NCBI GenBank assembly: GCA_027625915.1
Contig: JANTQA010000015.1
Location: forward strand, 8,089,001 to 8,153,000
Direction: 5' to 3'
DNA from: Anaeramoeba flamelloides
Taxonomy: Eukaryota > Metamonada > Anaeramoebidae
DNA: 64,000 nucleotides
A model generated the notes under the pieces. That model had not been told where the DNA came from. It made no database searches and saw nothing but the letters and a program-made list of their open reading frames with translations. A program made the translations under genes and the position numbers. The number at the start of each line of letters is the position of its first letter. Position 1 is the first letter of the stretch. Shown here piece by piece: positions 49,018 through 61,769 of the stretch.

Positions 49018-49377
49018 TGTCAGTTCCACTTTTAAGACACAAACTTCAACGAAAATTAAAGCACAATATAATTCTCAAATTAAGGCACAAAATTCATATT
49101 CAAGTAAAATAAGTTGTAAAAAATGCAATTCCAAATTTATTAGAAAACTAAATTAAGATTCAAATACTTCTGATGACTGTATATTTAGATACTCTTTGAA
49201 TTAGAAGTCTCAAAATTAGTCACTTCAAAATTATCTCTTTAACAGATTAGATGAAGTTTCAGTTAACCCTTAACAATAAATCAATGCAATTCCAAATTTT
49301 GTTCCATAATTTGAGATTTTTATTGTGCCCTAAATTTCGTTTAAAGTTTGTGCCTTAAATTTGAAACTGGCTGTAGT
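49018..49377. mobile_element. Palindromic GTTCCAC MITE, copy 6, same insertion, inverted
   Basis: This copy is the reverse complement of 48199-48560, including the same internal insert at the same point. It starts near TGTCAGTTCCACTTTTAAG and ends TTGAAACTGGCTGTA. The two differ by scattered substitutions. The other four copies in the window lack the insert. Confidence 0.8.
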
Positions 49378-49379
49378 AT

Positions 49380-50578
49380 TAAAAAAAATCGTGATTAGTT
49401 CAACTTTATTACAAAAAATCATAAAATCGTGATGTGTCAAAATTATCGTGATAAAATGTAAATTTATTTTTTTGAAATTACCTTAAAAAAAATATCTTAA
49501 CTTTGACCAAGCTTAAGACTTTTACAACACTTTCCCCCTTTAAAAATGTTAGAAAGTGTTTGTAAGGATAGTTAATTATCTTCAAGTGTTTGAAATTTTT
49601 GATAGAAAGAAAACTTTTATCAACGGAATGAGATTTTTTGTGGTATATAAAAAAAATTTTTTTTTTCTTTTCATTTTTTTTATTTAACAAAATATAAAAT
49701 CTCAAACAAATTTTATCATCAAACGATAAAGATAACCCATTTTAGCAAGATATTTGAACATAGAATAGATTTGGTTATTTAAAATGTGTTTATTATCTTT
49801 ATATGTTGAATAACTAAAAAGAATCAAGATTAATTTTCCTTCTTATTGGTGATAGATCAAAGTAAAAGATCTAAGTTCTAGTTGTGTTTGCTGTCTAATA
49901 CAAAGATTTTTAAAGAAGAAGAAATAAGAAGAAGACAACACTTGTACAAAAAATCTTAATAATATTTGAATATCTTGTTTAGGTTGTTGTTAAAGCTATT
50001 AAACAGTTATCCAACTCCTTTCATCTTTTCATAGAATATTGATAATTTTTTCACCCTAGAACACTTTCTTCAGAAAACAGATGAAAGATTGGTTATTTTA
50101 GAACCACTTTTATTCAACCCAATTTACCACCCCACAATTTACTGAGAAAATATTTATTTATCTTTATTTCTTGGTGTTGTTGAGCTAAAATATCGATCAA
50201 TAGGATTGATCACCAAATTAAAAGACTATCACAATAAAAAACTTTGATCTGATGCTTGATTAAATCAAATATCTTTTTTGTTGATTTTTAAAAGAATAAC
50301 TTTTTTACATATAGTGTGTTTTTTTATCCAAAAAAATTTCTTTATAAAAATATTGTTGAATTGATAAAAAAACCTATCAACCATTATCTGGAGATTACTT
50401 AGTAATCGCGATATTTTGGCATTTATCACAATTTGATAAAAAAATCACAAATTGTGATATATCAGCATTAATCTTGAATATCACGATTTTTTAAAATCTT
50501 CCAATTTGAAAGAAATTAATCACAATTTTTATAACTTTATCGTGAATTAAGTATGATATCATTAAAACCTCTAATATG
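49380..50578. mobile_element. Old TIR-type DNA element, copy B
   Basis: The left end AAATCGTGATTAGTTCAAC and several ATCGTGAT words answer the right end AATATCACGATTTTTTAAAA, CTTTATCGTGAATTAAG and ATCATTAAAACCTCTAAT. The body aligns with the reverse complement of 13035-14115. A plus-strand frame near 50085-50220 (RLVILEPLLFNPIYH) parallels the frame in copy A. The copy is a fossil about 1.2 kb long. Confidence 0.6.
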
Positions 50579-51179
50579 AACCTTTAATGTAATAATTTTT
50601 TTTCATTTCCGATTTAGAATGAATTCCAACTTTAGTTATCATGGTATTCTGGCTATTTAATTTATCACATTACTTTGAGATTGTTTTAATTATTGGTTTT
50701 TATAACTTTTAAAATATAAAAAATCAACAATAATGTTATTCCAATTGTTGTTCAATTATATTAGAAAAAAATCTTAATAGAACCTGGGAAATTGGATTTA
50801 TTAACTGTAATTTGAAAATATCTTTCAAAATAATTTTGGATTAAAGATCTCTTTGATTAACCAATAATGTTTATTCTAAGCGAAGTTATTTAAAAAGTGG
50901 AAAAAGAGTAAATGGTTAATTTTTTTTTGATAAAATTTTCTCGTGATCTTATGATTAAAATAAAAAAAAACTAAAAAAAAAAAATAAATGATTATTATCA
51001 TTATTAAAAATAATGTTTTATTTTAAGATGACTTTTTTAATTAAATAATAAAAAATAAATAATCAAGAGTAAAATATTGATAATTGTTTCAGGTTATATA
51101 ATAATCAAAATTAATGATGAAAAATTAATATTAATTAATATTTTTTTCCATTAATGTAATAAATTCTAAAATACATTAT
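50579..51179. other. AT-rich intergenic stretch with a weak repeat match
   Basis: 50760-50910 resembles the reverse complement of about 9965-10115 (shared AATAATGTTTATTCTAA / TTAGAATAAGCATTATTGG words), an additional low-copy repeat. No gene seen. Confidence 0.4.
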
Positions 51180-51590
51180 TATTTTCTTTCATTCTATTTA
51201 TGTTGTTATTCAATAAGAATGTAATCAATTGCAAAACATCATCCAATTCCATATGAATCTCATAAACTCCACAAACAAGGTATCACCATAATCACTCTAA
51301 TATACCATAGATCATGAACAGATCAGTTTATTAAAAGAACTACAGGCAAGCGATTGTCTGATAATGGATTGGTTACAACAACATGATTTATAATTTTTAT
51401 TTGCTTTCCAAAAGTATTCTTTTATTTTTTAAGCAACCAGGTTTTAACAACAAACATCTTTCAGGATCATCTTTATCATGAAAAAGTCTTTGTTTTTTTT
51501 TGATCAAACCACTTATTTGGTTTACAAACTACTGTTTCCGTAGCTGGCTTGTGTTTTTCTTCATAAAAATTGTGTAAATTGCTACTTCAA
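51180..51590 (-). pseudogene. Possible decayed coding remnant downstream of the Wee1-like gene
   Basis: On the minus strand, protein-like stretches in different frames follow one another: HKPATETVVCKPNKWFDQKK, HDKDDPERCLLLKPGCLKN, VVVTNPLSDNRLPVVLL and VCGVYEIHMELDDVLQL. The DNA is less AT-rich than its flanks. Several breaks would be needed for a common origin. I do not recognise the source, which could be a host gene or an old element, and chance frames are possible. Confidence 0.25.
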
Positions 51591-51636
51591 AAAGTTTTTT
51601 TTTAATCAGTTGGCATAAACAAGGGCAATGCATAGA

Positions 51637-53310
51637 TTATTTTTTGTTATCTTCAAAGAATGAAATACAGAATTCTTTATTGAAATCAAATTCAAAATCA
51701 AAATCAATCTCGAGATCGATATTTTTATGAGTCTTGTTGTGACTTGATTCAAAAGATAATGACCTTGGCTTTAATTTTGTTTTTGAATTTATTTGTGGCG
51801 ATAAAAATAAAATGCGATTAATTGGTTTATTATTTAACGATTTTTTTCTCTTTATTATTGGTGAAAATGCTTCGTTTTTTAACCCCTTTCTTCCAATTCG
51901 AGGTGCTAGCTTTAGTTTTTCGATGAAAATATTTTTTTTGTTGAATAATTTTGAACGAATTTTATTCACCTCCATCACTTTAGGGTATTCCAATATTTCT
52001 TTGGTTGTTATTCGTTTTTTTGGATCTCGACAAAGCATTCTTCTGATTAATTGTTTTAAATCTTGTGATCTTTTATACCGATATCGTAATGGATTTATGT
52101 TTTTATTTTTGTGAGTTTTTTTAAAGTCATACCCTTCCCCCCTTTTTTTTTCTTCTTCTTCTTCTTCTTTTTCTTCTTCTTTTTCTTCTTCTTCTTCTTT
52201 TTTGACCTTTTCTTCTTCATTTAGAAAACTGTTATTTTCATGTGTCATGTTTCGAAACATTTCCCATTCTGAGCTATTGTTCTTTAACTGGCACCCTGAC
52301 GAGAGCTCGTACAGGGTCATCCCAAAGGAAAAAATGTCATTGCAGAAGGAAGCCCTTTTTGTCTCATTCAGAAGCCCAGTGAGAATCTCACATGCAATAT
52401 ATTTGCTGTCCCCCTCTTGTTCAATGGGCTGGCCCATTTTACATAACAAATCCAGATCTCCAATTCTGGAAATCGGATAAAGCAACGGATCGTTTTGATC
52501 ATTGCCTTCTTTTTCCTTTTCTTTTCTTTGCGTTGTTTGTTTTCTTCCCCCCCCCCTTTTTTTTGGCCTGTTTAAAAAAGTGGACTTTGTTAAAAAAATA
52601 TTTGAAGGTTTCAGATCGAGATGTACCAACCCACACGAATGCATAAACTCCAGCCCTCTTGCTATGTCATAGACAATCGTCCAGATCTGCTCCTCACTGA
52701 TCGGAATACCGCTCAAAAGAAGTTCGTCCAAAGATCCATCCTCGCAAAAGTCCATCAAAATGTTGACAAACCCATTTTCCTCCCAGCACTGATGAACACC
52801 AATGATGTTGAATGAGCTAAAGGTTGTTTTTTTTTGCAATTTTTTTTGGATCAGCTCCAGCCTGATCAAAATTTCTCGCAGTTTATAAAAGGTATTTGGT
52901 TTGATCTGCTTGAGTGCATATTTTTGATCAGTCGCTTTACAATTAACACAATACACTTCCCCAAAGTCTCCTTTCCCAAGAAACTTTTTTTTCTCAAAAC
53001 TCTTCAATTTTTTTACTATTTGAAGTGTCGTTTTTTTTTTTTTTTTTTTTTTTCGAAGTGATCAAATAGGAATATAAAAATTGTATTCAATTTTAGTTGA
53101 TCAACAATTAAAATAAAGCATTTTTCGTGTCTTCGGTTTCAGAATTTCAGAAATCAAGTCGAAAAACGGAAAAAAAAATTATTTACATTTTCTTTTTGTT
53201 AAGATCGGTAAAGGTACTTTTGAAGCCCTTGTTCTTTTTTGGTGTTTTTTTTGAATAGGGGGACAAAATAGTCGTTTCCTTTTGAATGGAGTTTCAAAAT
53301 TATTTCTCAT
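51637..53310 (-). CDS. Wee1/Myt1-like protein kinase, two exons, 500 residues
   Basis: Exon 1 is 53187-53310 (ATG, 41 codons and one base; MRNNFETPFKRKRLFCPPIQ, basic) and exon 2 is 51637-53015. Donor GTAAAT and acceptor AAATAG join in frame; exon 2 has no Met upstream of the kinase domain, so the splice is needed. The domain starts FLGKGDFGEVY (53-63), with the ATP lysine in YALKQIK (Lys77), catalytic HLDLKPSN (Asp175, Asn180), and EGDSKYIACEIL (242-253), which is the Wee1/Myt1 signature. In this family the kinase adds inhibitory phosphate to Cdk1. Oddities are a basic insert of about 40 residues before the metal-binding loop, GDLD where the family usually has GDLG (228-230), and an acidic Glu/Lys run near 312-345. 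No membrane segment, so closer to Wee1 than Myt1 in that respect. The acidic C-terminal tail follows RSLSFE. Confidence 0.85.
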
Positions 53311-54828
53311 TTTTTGAATATTAAAAAATAATAAATTTTCAGTTTTTTCCTTTTCTTTTTTCAAAAAAGTTTAAAATCCGCCAAACTGAATTTTTTTTCA
53401 CATCTACAAATTTAGGTTGAGTTTCGAAAAAAAACCGATATGGTAAACTTTTTTATCTAAAAAAAATTTAACATTTAACCCAATAATTTTACACAAGGGT
53501 TCATTAAACATTGACCAACTTTTTAATTATTATGAATTTTGTTACAAAGTTTTTTGTCCCAAAAATCAGTAATTTTAGTCCTAAAAACTAAATAAAGACA
53601 ACAATATTTTAACAGTTAGAGAAAAATCAAGGAAAAATCATTAATCCAGTTTTTATCAATCAAAAGGCTCTGTTTTATTTACCTTCCATTAAACAATTTT
53701 TTAAAAGTTAAAACTTAAATTTTAAATCTGTTAAATCAGAAATGTTAAACTGTTTTCATAGAGTAACATTTTTGTGCGATACTATGATGTCTTCTTATTT
53801 TTTCGAAAAGTATTCGTTTTTTGGTTGTAATTGAGAAGAAACTATTTTTAAATGTTTTCGAAAAATTTTTGTTTTTTCAAGAATAGATAAAAATTATTGG
53901 TTGGTGCTGATTTACAAACCCTCTTCTGGTTTCGATCTCTTGAATTTGGGCATTCCTTATACATTAATTTTTTTCACTTAATTTTATTTTAATTCCTAAA
54001 AGTTCTCAAATTTTGAGGAGTGGTCAAACAGTCTCAAATCAACGACTTCTGAAATCAAGTAAATCGGAAAAAAAATATTTTTAAAATCAATTGACCAATA
54101 TTTTTAAATTATGTAGATTTCACTTTTTTGTTAAAACTGATCAATTTATTCCACAACTAGAATTTGTCTAGGAATCAAATATATAATACTTATATGTTCT
54201 TTCATTGAATTGAAGATTCTTTTGAGCTGAATAAATATTAGGAAAATTTAAATATTTATGAATTCTGATCAAACCTAAAAGGGAATTGGGGAAAAAAATT
54301 TTGAAAAATGAGGCATCTGATTTCTCTTTGGAACCAAATCATGTTAACAAAGTAGTAAAATTTTTCAATTGATCTTCGTTTTTGAATTGTTTTGTTTTTG
54401 ATTCCCCTTTTTAAAAAAAAAGAGAATATGACATAGAAATAAATAAGAAAAAAGGGATTGATTTATTTCTTCAGAGACATAGAAATAAAATCAATTTCTA
54501 TCAATAAAATTATGGGGTATTTGGAAAAAAATTGAAGAGAAAATTTTTACTCTTTTTGAATAAAATAAGATCTTGACTAATTCTCAAATTATTTGAATAA
54601 TAAAACAAAGAGATTTAATAGGACTCAAAATAACAACTCAAATGAGTCAACCAAACTCTTATTAAAAATAATTTGATGATCAACCAAAGTTTAGAAAGCG
54701 TTTTTTTTAAAAACTTTCGAAAAAAAAGTAATGCGTATTTAAAGCAGTAGTTTGAGTATAAAAGTGGAAATTTGCCATTTTGAAAATTCATTTTTTTTTA
54801 ATTATTTTTCCAACATGAAAAAACAATA
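53311..54828. other. Intergenic region, no feature seen
   Basis: AT-rich sequence without a supported gene or repeat match. A GAGTATAAAAGTGG motif lies near 54757, with no gene placed after it. Confidence 0.45.
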
Positions 54829-55288
54829 ACTGTTGAGAGAAAAAAGTTGGACACAGAAAAATGGTTGGACACCATTTTTAATTGGGAACATTAGTAAAAT
54901 AGAAAATCAAATCCTATTGATAACTAGTTGAATTTTATATAAATCCAGGTTTAAAGGTGTTACAAGTTTATTAATCTGTGGTTTGTGTAGAATACTCATT
55001 TGAATGGTTGATAACTAAAGTAGATCATGCTATTTTAACAAAAATCCAAGTTCTAGTAAAGCTCACTATTAAATCTGAAAATGGTAATTTTTAAACTTGC
55101 TTTAGATTATCAGAGATAAGTTTTTGAAAAGGTAGAATTACATTAATCATTATTCTAATAAGTAGATTATTGTTATTTTCTTTAGTTATTACACAAACGA
55201 TTGAAATTAAAAATCATTTTCAGTAAGGTTCCCAATTAAAAATGCTGTCCAACCATTTTTCTGTGTCCAACATTTTTCTCTCAACAGT
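54829..55288. mobile_element. ACTGTTGAGAG-ended TIR element
   Basis: The left arm 54829-54896 (ACTGTTGAGAGAAAAAAGTT, then GGACACAGAAAAATGGTTGG and AATTGGGAACATTAGTAAAA) is answered by 55217-55288 in reverse complement with few differences. The 320-base interior is non-coding. TA adjoins both ends, offset by one base, which fits a TA-duplicating DNA transposon. It is a non-autonomous element of about 460 bases. Confidence 0.8.
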
Positions 55289-57854
55289 AATCTATGATAC
55301 AAGTTTAGGTTGGTCAAAAATTCAGAGAACGAAAAATGGAAACCACTCATCATTGAAAGATCTACTAATGGAAAAAATTTTTCAAACACAATAAAACACA
55401 CGTTGACATTTTTTCAAAATTTTTGGATAAGAAAAGAAAAGTCAAGAAAAGAAAAGAAAAGAAAAGAAAAGAATAGAATAGAACAGAAAGGTGAAATCAG
55501 AATAGAATAGAAAAGAATAGAATGATTAAATTGCAAAGAAAAGAAAAGAAAAGAAAAGAAAAAAATTTTTTTTTAGTTTATAAATGAAAAATTAAAGAAC
55601 ATTTTTTTTTTTGGAAATTGAATAGAATTACACAAACTTATTTACCAACTCGAGTTCTTTCAATAAAAAAATCTCAATCAATTGCTTATCAAAAAAAAAT
55701 ATTTTTCAAAAAAACAAAAACAAAAAGCAAGATTTATTCAACAGATTAAAGAAAAAGAAATTTTTTTGGAAATGGCTGCGAGATATCAACACTATCTTAT
55801 TCCCTTTAAAATTATTCCAAATTTTTATTGATCTTTATTTTTTTATTTAAAATCTTCTTTTCTTTTTCATTTTTATCTAGCAAAAAATTTTCTTTTTTCA
55901 TTTTTACAAATTCTCATTTAAGAAAAAAAATAAAAATAAAAATAAAACTGACAAATTGCAAATGGAAAATTGAAAAAAAATGTTCGTAATGGCCATTTTT
56001 TCCTTTTATATTGATACTACCGCTTTAAGGACCAATTTAAACATTATCAAAAAATTAATAATATAAAATATCAATTTATTCAAACAACCCTCAAGAAGAG
56101 ACTTCTAACAAGAGTGACAAAAAAGTTTTTTTTTTGATAATTACTCTAACAGATTTGTTGTTTCGTTTGAAAGTCCTCTACACAACGATTTGAATAAAAC
56201 CTATATAAAAAAAGTTATGGAGATGATTTTAGTCTTTTTATTTTTTGGTTCAACAACTATTCGAAAAGTCCAAAGTATGAATATTAATGGTGAACCCAGA
56301 ACTTTTTTTATTTTGATCACAAACAAAATATAGATGACTTTTCTACAGGATCAAATTCAAAGACATACAAATACACTCATTATGTTATCCTCAAAATCTA
56401 CAAAATTAAGGTTATTAATTTGAGTTTTTCTTCAAAATCCTGTATGATCAAGTTTTTTTTCGAAAAAAATTAACGACTAGTTGAAAAAGTTATTTCTTCC
56501 TAAAGTGGAAAATACTCGTTTCATTTGATACAACACGCCTTCCAAATTAAATATGGTACTTTTTTTTTGTCTTTTCTGAGTATAATGTATTCTTTAATTT
56601 AGTCCCCAATAATATAACTAAGCATAAAATCAATTTTGTAGTTTAATTCTTTAAAATTATTAAAATATTTTAAAGTTTGTAGTGATTTATTTAAAATTCG
56701 TTACTTTTAAACTGTTTATTGAATTTTTTTTTTTTTAACTTTTTTTTTAAAAAAAATAAAAACTGAAACAAATGGAAACATCCTTTTTAAGAGGAAACTT
56801 TCAGAGAAGGAAAAGTTGGATCAATTAATAAAAGAAAAAATTTTTAGTTACAGACATTAAATAAAATTTTTGAAAATAAAAGTTTTTAAAATATTATCTC
56901 TTGATCAGAGTTTTTTTCTTCGATTGGTCGATCTATTCTTACAAAATTGTTAAAAATTTTGTATCCTTATGAGATCTCCAATACTATTAAGATTTTGATA
57001 ATAAAAGTTGGCTAAAAAAATTAATTTTGTTGGGTTGATCGAAAATAATATAATAGGTTATTATTTGGAGTTAATTTGTTTCTTCTTTTAATTGATTTTG
57101 TTTTTCTTTTTCAGAAAGATTTTTGATGAAAAATCACAACTAACTTTCTTTCTCAAAGAGTAAGATCTAATTTCAACCAAAAATTGAGGGAATTTTTTTT
57201 AAAAAATATTGACCTTTGAATAATTATTTCTCTAAAATTATTTATTTTTAGATGAATTGAAGGTTTGATATCCCTGCCATTTGAAAACGGATTATCTTGT
57301 GTTTGGTGTGTGGATCTATTATTTTGGTACTTTGTTGAGGATCTTAGACTTGGTATGAATTTTAAAAGTGGCTCAAAAAATTAATTATTGACAATTTATT
57401 TTTTTTTCACACATCCAAATTGAAGAAAGTAAGATTTAGAGATCAATAGGTTTCTCTAAAAAAATATGGTTTGTAGGTTTTTCAATTAAAATTTTTATTT
57501 AAGGTTTGTTTTTATTTGGAGCTTTTAAAATTCTTCATTAATTTTTTTATATGATCCAGTAAAAGGGAAATAAATATTTAAATTGACAACCTAAAAACCC
57601 AAAATAAATAAACTAAATTTCATAATAAATAACCCAATTTTTTTTTACTTTTTTTTAACTTTTTTTTTGTTTTTCAAATATTTCAAGTCTAAAGAACTCA
57701 ATATTCAAATACCAATTTTTTTTCTTATAATACATAACTTCAATTTATAAAAATATTTATTTTCAAAATTTGATTTTTAATGGGTCAATGATTTTGAAAT
57801 GAATTTTATCTACCAATTTATTAGCCATACACTCTTAATTTGGATTTCCGTTAG

Positions 57855-57856
<2 letters not shown>
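55289..57856. other. Intergenic region with an (AAAAG)n tract
   Basis: 55429-55562 is an AAAAG/AATAG-rich pentanucleotide tract. Frames at 55310-55510 and 56020-56450 look protein-like in places but have no motif and lie within chance expectation. No gene is called. Confidence 0.45.

Positions 57857-57892
<36 letters not shown>
57857..57892. repeat. (TA)n microsatellite
   Basis: About 18 AT units in tandem. Confidence 0.95.
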
Positions 57893-57895
<3 letters not shown>

Positions 57896-58169
57896 CAAAA
57901 ATAGCTTTTTTGAGCAACTATTAAAATTCATATAAACTCCAAGATCGATCAACTAAGAAAACAAATTAACAAGTTGCCACACCCAACACAAGATTATAGT
58001 TTTTTTAAAAAATAAATCCAGGGAGAAAAAACCATCGTGAATTATTAACCCTTATTTATTATTTTTCCCAAGGGTAATATAGTACTTAATTTCACAAGGA
58101 TAAGATTAAAGTTGAGAAAGAAACCTATTTATCAACTTTAATGACAGACAATATTTTTAAAAAAAGAGT
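57893..58169. other. Short intergenic stretch, no feature seen
   Basis: No motif or repeat match beyond a weak similarity to the far end of the 1.2-kb repeat. Confidence 0.4.
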
Positions 58170-59240
58170 TTATTTTCACCAATCGAAATTTTCAGTTAAA
58201 AATCTTGATCCTTAATTGTTAGGATTTTTGGATCAAAACCAAAATAAGAAAATTTGCTAAAAATTTATATTTTGAATAAATCACACTTTTAGTAATTTCA
58301 GAGATTCTGTATGAACAAATAACATTTGAACTATAAATTTTATTTTAAAAAGAGAAAAAAAAATAAACCTAGATATAGAATCCTTACAGATCTAAAAAAA
58401 GTGATTATTTTTTTTATTCACAAATATTTATCAAATTTCTTGAAATTTAAAAGTTTAAGCAATAACACTTTTCAATTGTTTAACAGTATAAACAATGAAT
58501 TGCTCTTATTACAATTATTTATTTGATAATATTTATTTTTTTTTATTAGAATTGTGCATATAAAATCGTTTTATTTGTTTGAAAATCTTTAAAAAATTGA
58601 GAAAGAATTATAATGTCTATTGATACATTTAATCTTTGAGTTGTGAATAACACACTGGAATAATTAAGATTGGGTTATTAATTATTGATTATAAATAATC
58701 AAATTAATAAATTTTTATTTAGATTATCAGTTGAAATTTCCAGGTTTTAAAAAAGTATTTCGAGAGAATTTTGAATTCTATTGTTTGGTTCTTTTTCTCA
58801 TATTTTTTTATACATTCAAAAGAAAAAATTGATTTGAACTGTTCTTTGAATCAAAAAATTATATTTTTTTCAAGTTTAAAATAATTATTGAATTTTTTTT
58901 GAAATTAAGTAGAGTTTTTATACTAGCTTATTTTCGAACTTTGTTGTTTCATTTTTTCAAGTGTGTTTTTCTACTATTCCTTTCAAAGATAATAAGATTT
59001 CAATATTCTTTAACTAAAATCATTTTTTTAAATTATTCAGAAAAATATTATGGGTTTTGAACTAATCAAAAATCTACAAAAATGGATCAAACTTTTTAAA
59101 AACTGAGAATCCATTTCCAACCAAAGAATTAAAAGTAAATTTACTCTTGTAGTAATCAGATTTTTACTTTTTTTTTCAATTTCAAGAAAAAGTATATTTT
59201 TTTTGAATTTGCAATTAAATTTACTAGAAGAATGTCTTTT
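58170..59240 (-). repeat. Dispersed 1.2-kb repeat, copy D
   Basis: It runs in reverse orientation to copies A and B. Landmarks in order are GGATTTTTGGATCAAAACC, CACTTTTAGTAATTTCAGAG, AATTAAGATTGGGTTATTAA, TTTCCAGGTTTTAAAAAAG, TAATCAGATTTTTACTTTTT and TTCAATTTCAAGAAAAAG. No conserved frame; the class is unknown. Confidence 0.65.
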
Positions 59241-59689
59241 ATGATTTACTTTTCCTTTAAAAATAGGAAAAAAGTTCACTCAATCTATTATTTTTGGTAA
59301 CCAATTGAGTTTTCAAAGAAATTATTTGGTTGAAAATCCAAAATTGTCTTAAAAATTTGTTATTGTTCATATTCTTTTCAACACTTAATCTTTGATAACA
59401 TTCATTTTAATTATAATATCTGAATTTAATAGTTTTTTGGATCAATAATTTTTGATCTCTATTTAATAGTTAGATGTTTTTTTTATTCTACCAATTATTA
59501 TATATTGAATCTCAAAATTATATTCAGATTTCAGAAATAATGAAAAAATAATAATAAGCCTACTTTTTGTCCCATTTAAATTTCAAATATAACTAATCCC
59601 TGAAAGTGTTAAAATGCTTCTATCATTGATTACAAATTATATACCAGCTTTGTTAAGTTTGTAAAGTTATGAGATTTATTGTTGTAAAA

Positions 59690-59852
59690 CACTACAAAAA
59701 ATCTCATGACTTTTATCAAGCTTTCAGTCTTTTCATACTTTTAAAAACTTTCAGATAATAAACAAGCCTTTCAAACACTTTTTAACACCTTTAAAGTGAA
59801 ATATGTTGCAAAGCTGATAAGCTTTATAAAAGTCATAAGATTTTTTGTAGTG
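59690..59852. mobile_element. Small CACTA-ended inverted-repeat element
   Basis: CACTACAAAAAATCTCATGA with CTTTTAT on the left is answered by ATAAAAGTCATAAGATTTTT and TGTAGTG on the right, giving arms of about 28 bases and 163 bases overall. The CACTACAAAAAA end is what En/Spm (CACTA) transposons show. The flanking triplets do not form a clean 3-base duplication, so the superfamily call is tentative. No coding frame. Confidence 0.6.
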
Positions 59853-60000
59853 AACCTTAAAATTCAAAGTTCATTTTTTTTATTTTTGCTTTTCAAGTTT
59901 GAAATTCACAAAGAAAAAATTAATCAGTCGACTATCACATAATAATCAAAAAAAAAAAAAAAAAAAACCATTGTTGTAATTTGTCTTGTAATTGAATAAA

Positions 60001-61769
60001 ATGACTACAAGAATACAATCCACACCAAGAGCGCATTCAAGATTAAAGCGAATTAAAAAAGAGCACAAGCTACCAGAAAAAAGTTTTTTCACATTATCCT
60101 ATTTAAAAAGGGAGATTTCGCCACCAAAGCTCAAAAGATCGCAGTATGGCATCCGATCTGTACATGGTGTTTCTTCTATGATAAGTGCCGAGTTTATTAT
60201 TATTCCGCTCTTTTTGGAAAGATTTGTTGCCTTTGGGTTTTTTTCTGTAATGTGCGAATGCCTATTGTTTCTATTAATCTCTCCTTTAAGGCTCTTAAAA
60301 TTCCTTTTTTATATTCTTCCAAAGAGTGTCTTTCATTTCTCATTCGCCAAAGGGTTTGAATGGTATTTAGTAAACTTTTTGACTGTTACCATTTTGCTTT
60401 TAACTAACTTGTCACTTTTCACTTTTGATGATTCACAATTATACCATTCAATTCGTGGGCAATCACTAATCAAATTTTATGTACTCTTTAGCATTCTTGA
60501 TATTTTTAGTAAACTTTTGACATCGTTAGGATCAACTTTACAGCAAACACTTATTAACAGGGTTACTCAAAGGGGTGAAGATTATTATCAAATAAAGAAA
60601 AACAAAGAAGAAAAACAAAAAGTAAACTACAACGAAAACGAAAACAAAAACAAAAACAAAAACGAAAATGAGAGCGAAAAGGAAAAGGAAAAGAAAAAGG
60701 TTAAAGAAAAAAAAGAAATGGAATTTTTTTGGTTTTCAAAAAGGATTGTTGGTGTATTATTTTATTTTATTTGGACACTGATTTATTGTATCACTCATTC
60801 TCTAGTTTTCATAATTCAATTTACCACATTGAATGTATGTGTAAATTCACATGACAAATCATGGATTGCCTTTTTAATTTCGCACCAAACAACACAACTA
60901 AAGGCTACAATCTTTAAAAAATTTGATTCAGAGCATTTGTTTCAAATCAGCTGTGGTGATTCTTCGTCTCGTTTCAACATGATTGTAAGCTCCATCATAA
61001 TTATTGTGAGAAATGCATTAGGTGGGCCAAACGAATTTGCTGTGCAAAAGCGTGCTTGGGTTGCATTATTAATGATCTTGTTCATTCAAATAATGATAGA
61101 TTGGGTAAAGCATTATTTAATTATAATGATAAATCACCATCCACTCAAATATTATAAAAAGTTCATGGCAATTATTGCATCAGACATACTTCAAAAAAGA
61201 AAAAGTAAAAAGAAGGATCAAAAAAAGGAAATAAAAAAAAAAATTAATAACACCGACAATGACAACTACAACTACAACTCCAACGACAAAGACAAAGACA
61301 ACAACAACGCCAAGAACAAAGATCGTTATAATTTTAAAGATAATGACAAGAAGAATTTTGTGATCCCCATTAAAACGAAAAAAGCCCAAATCGAAAAAAA
61401 TATCAAGCGAAGAATACAGATCGAATGCCGAACTGGTATTAATATTATTCCAATTTCTTCAGTGATTGTTTCTGTAATTATCCAGTCTGTTACAAACTTT
61501 GAAATACAGCAAAGAATCTTACATTTACAAAAAAGTTTAATTGAAATATTTGCTGCGCCTTTTGATAGTGCACAATTTTTAATTAGAACAAAATTCCCCT
61601 GGGTTATAATTCTCTTTATATTAGCTTTTTGTCTTTTAATTTCCTTAATTGATTTTCTATTGAAAATTTATGCAAAAAATATTATGAATACAATACCGAT
61701 TAATGATAAATACCATTGCTTTTATTATGTATTAAGATGGACATTATTTGGTAAAAGAATACCTGTATA

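Noticed and set aside
56020-56450. Series of overlapping protein-like frames, plus strand
   Set aside because: Two frames look equally plausible over the same bases, which points to composition rather than coding.
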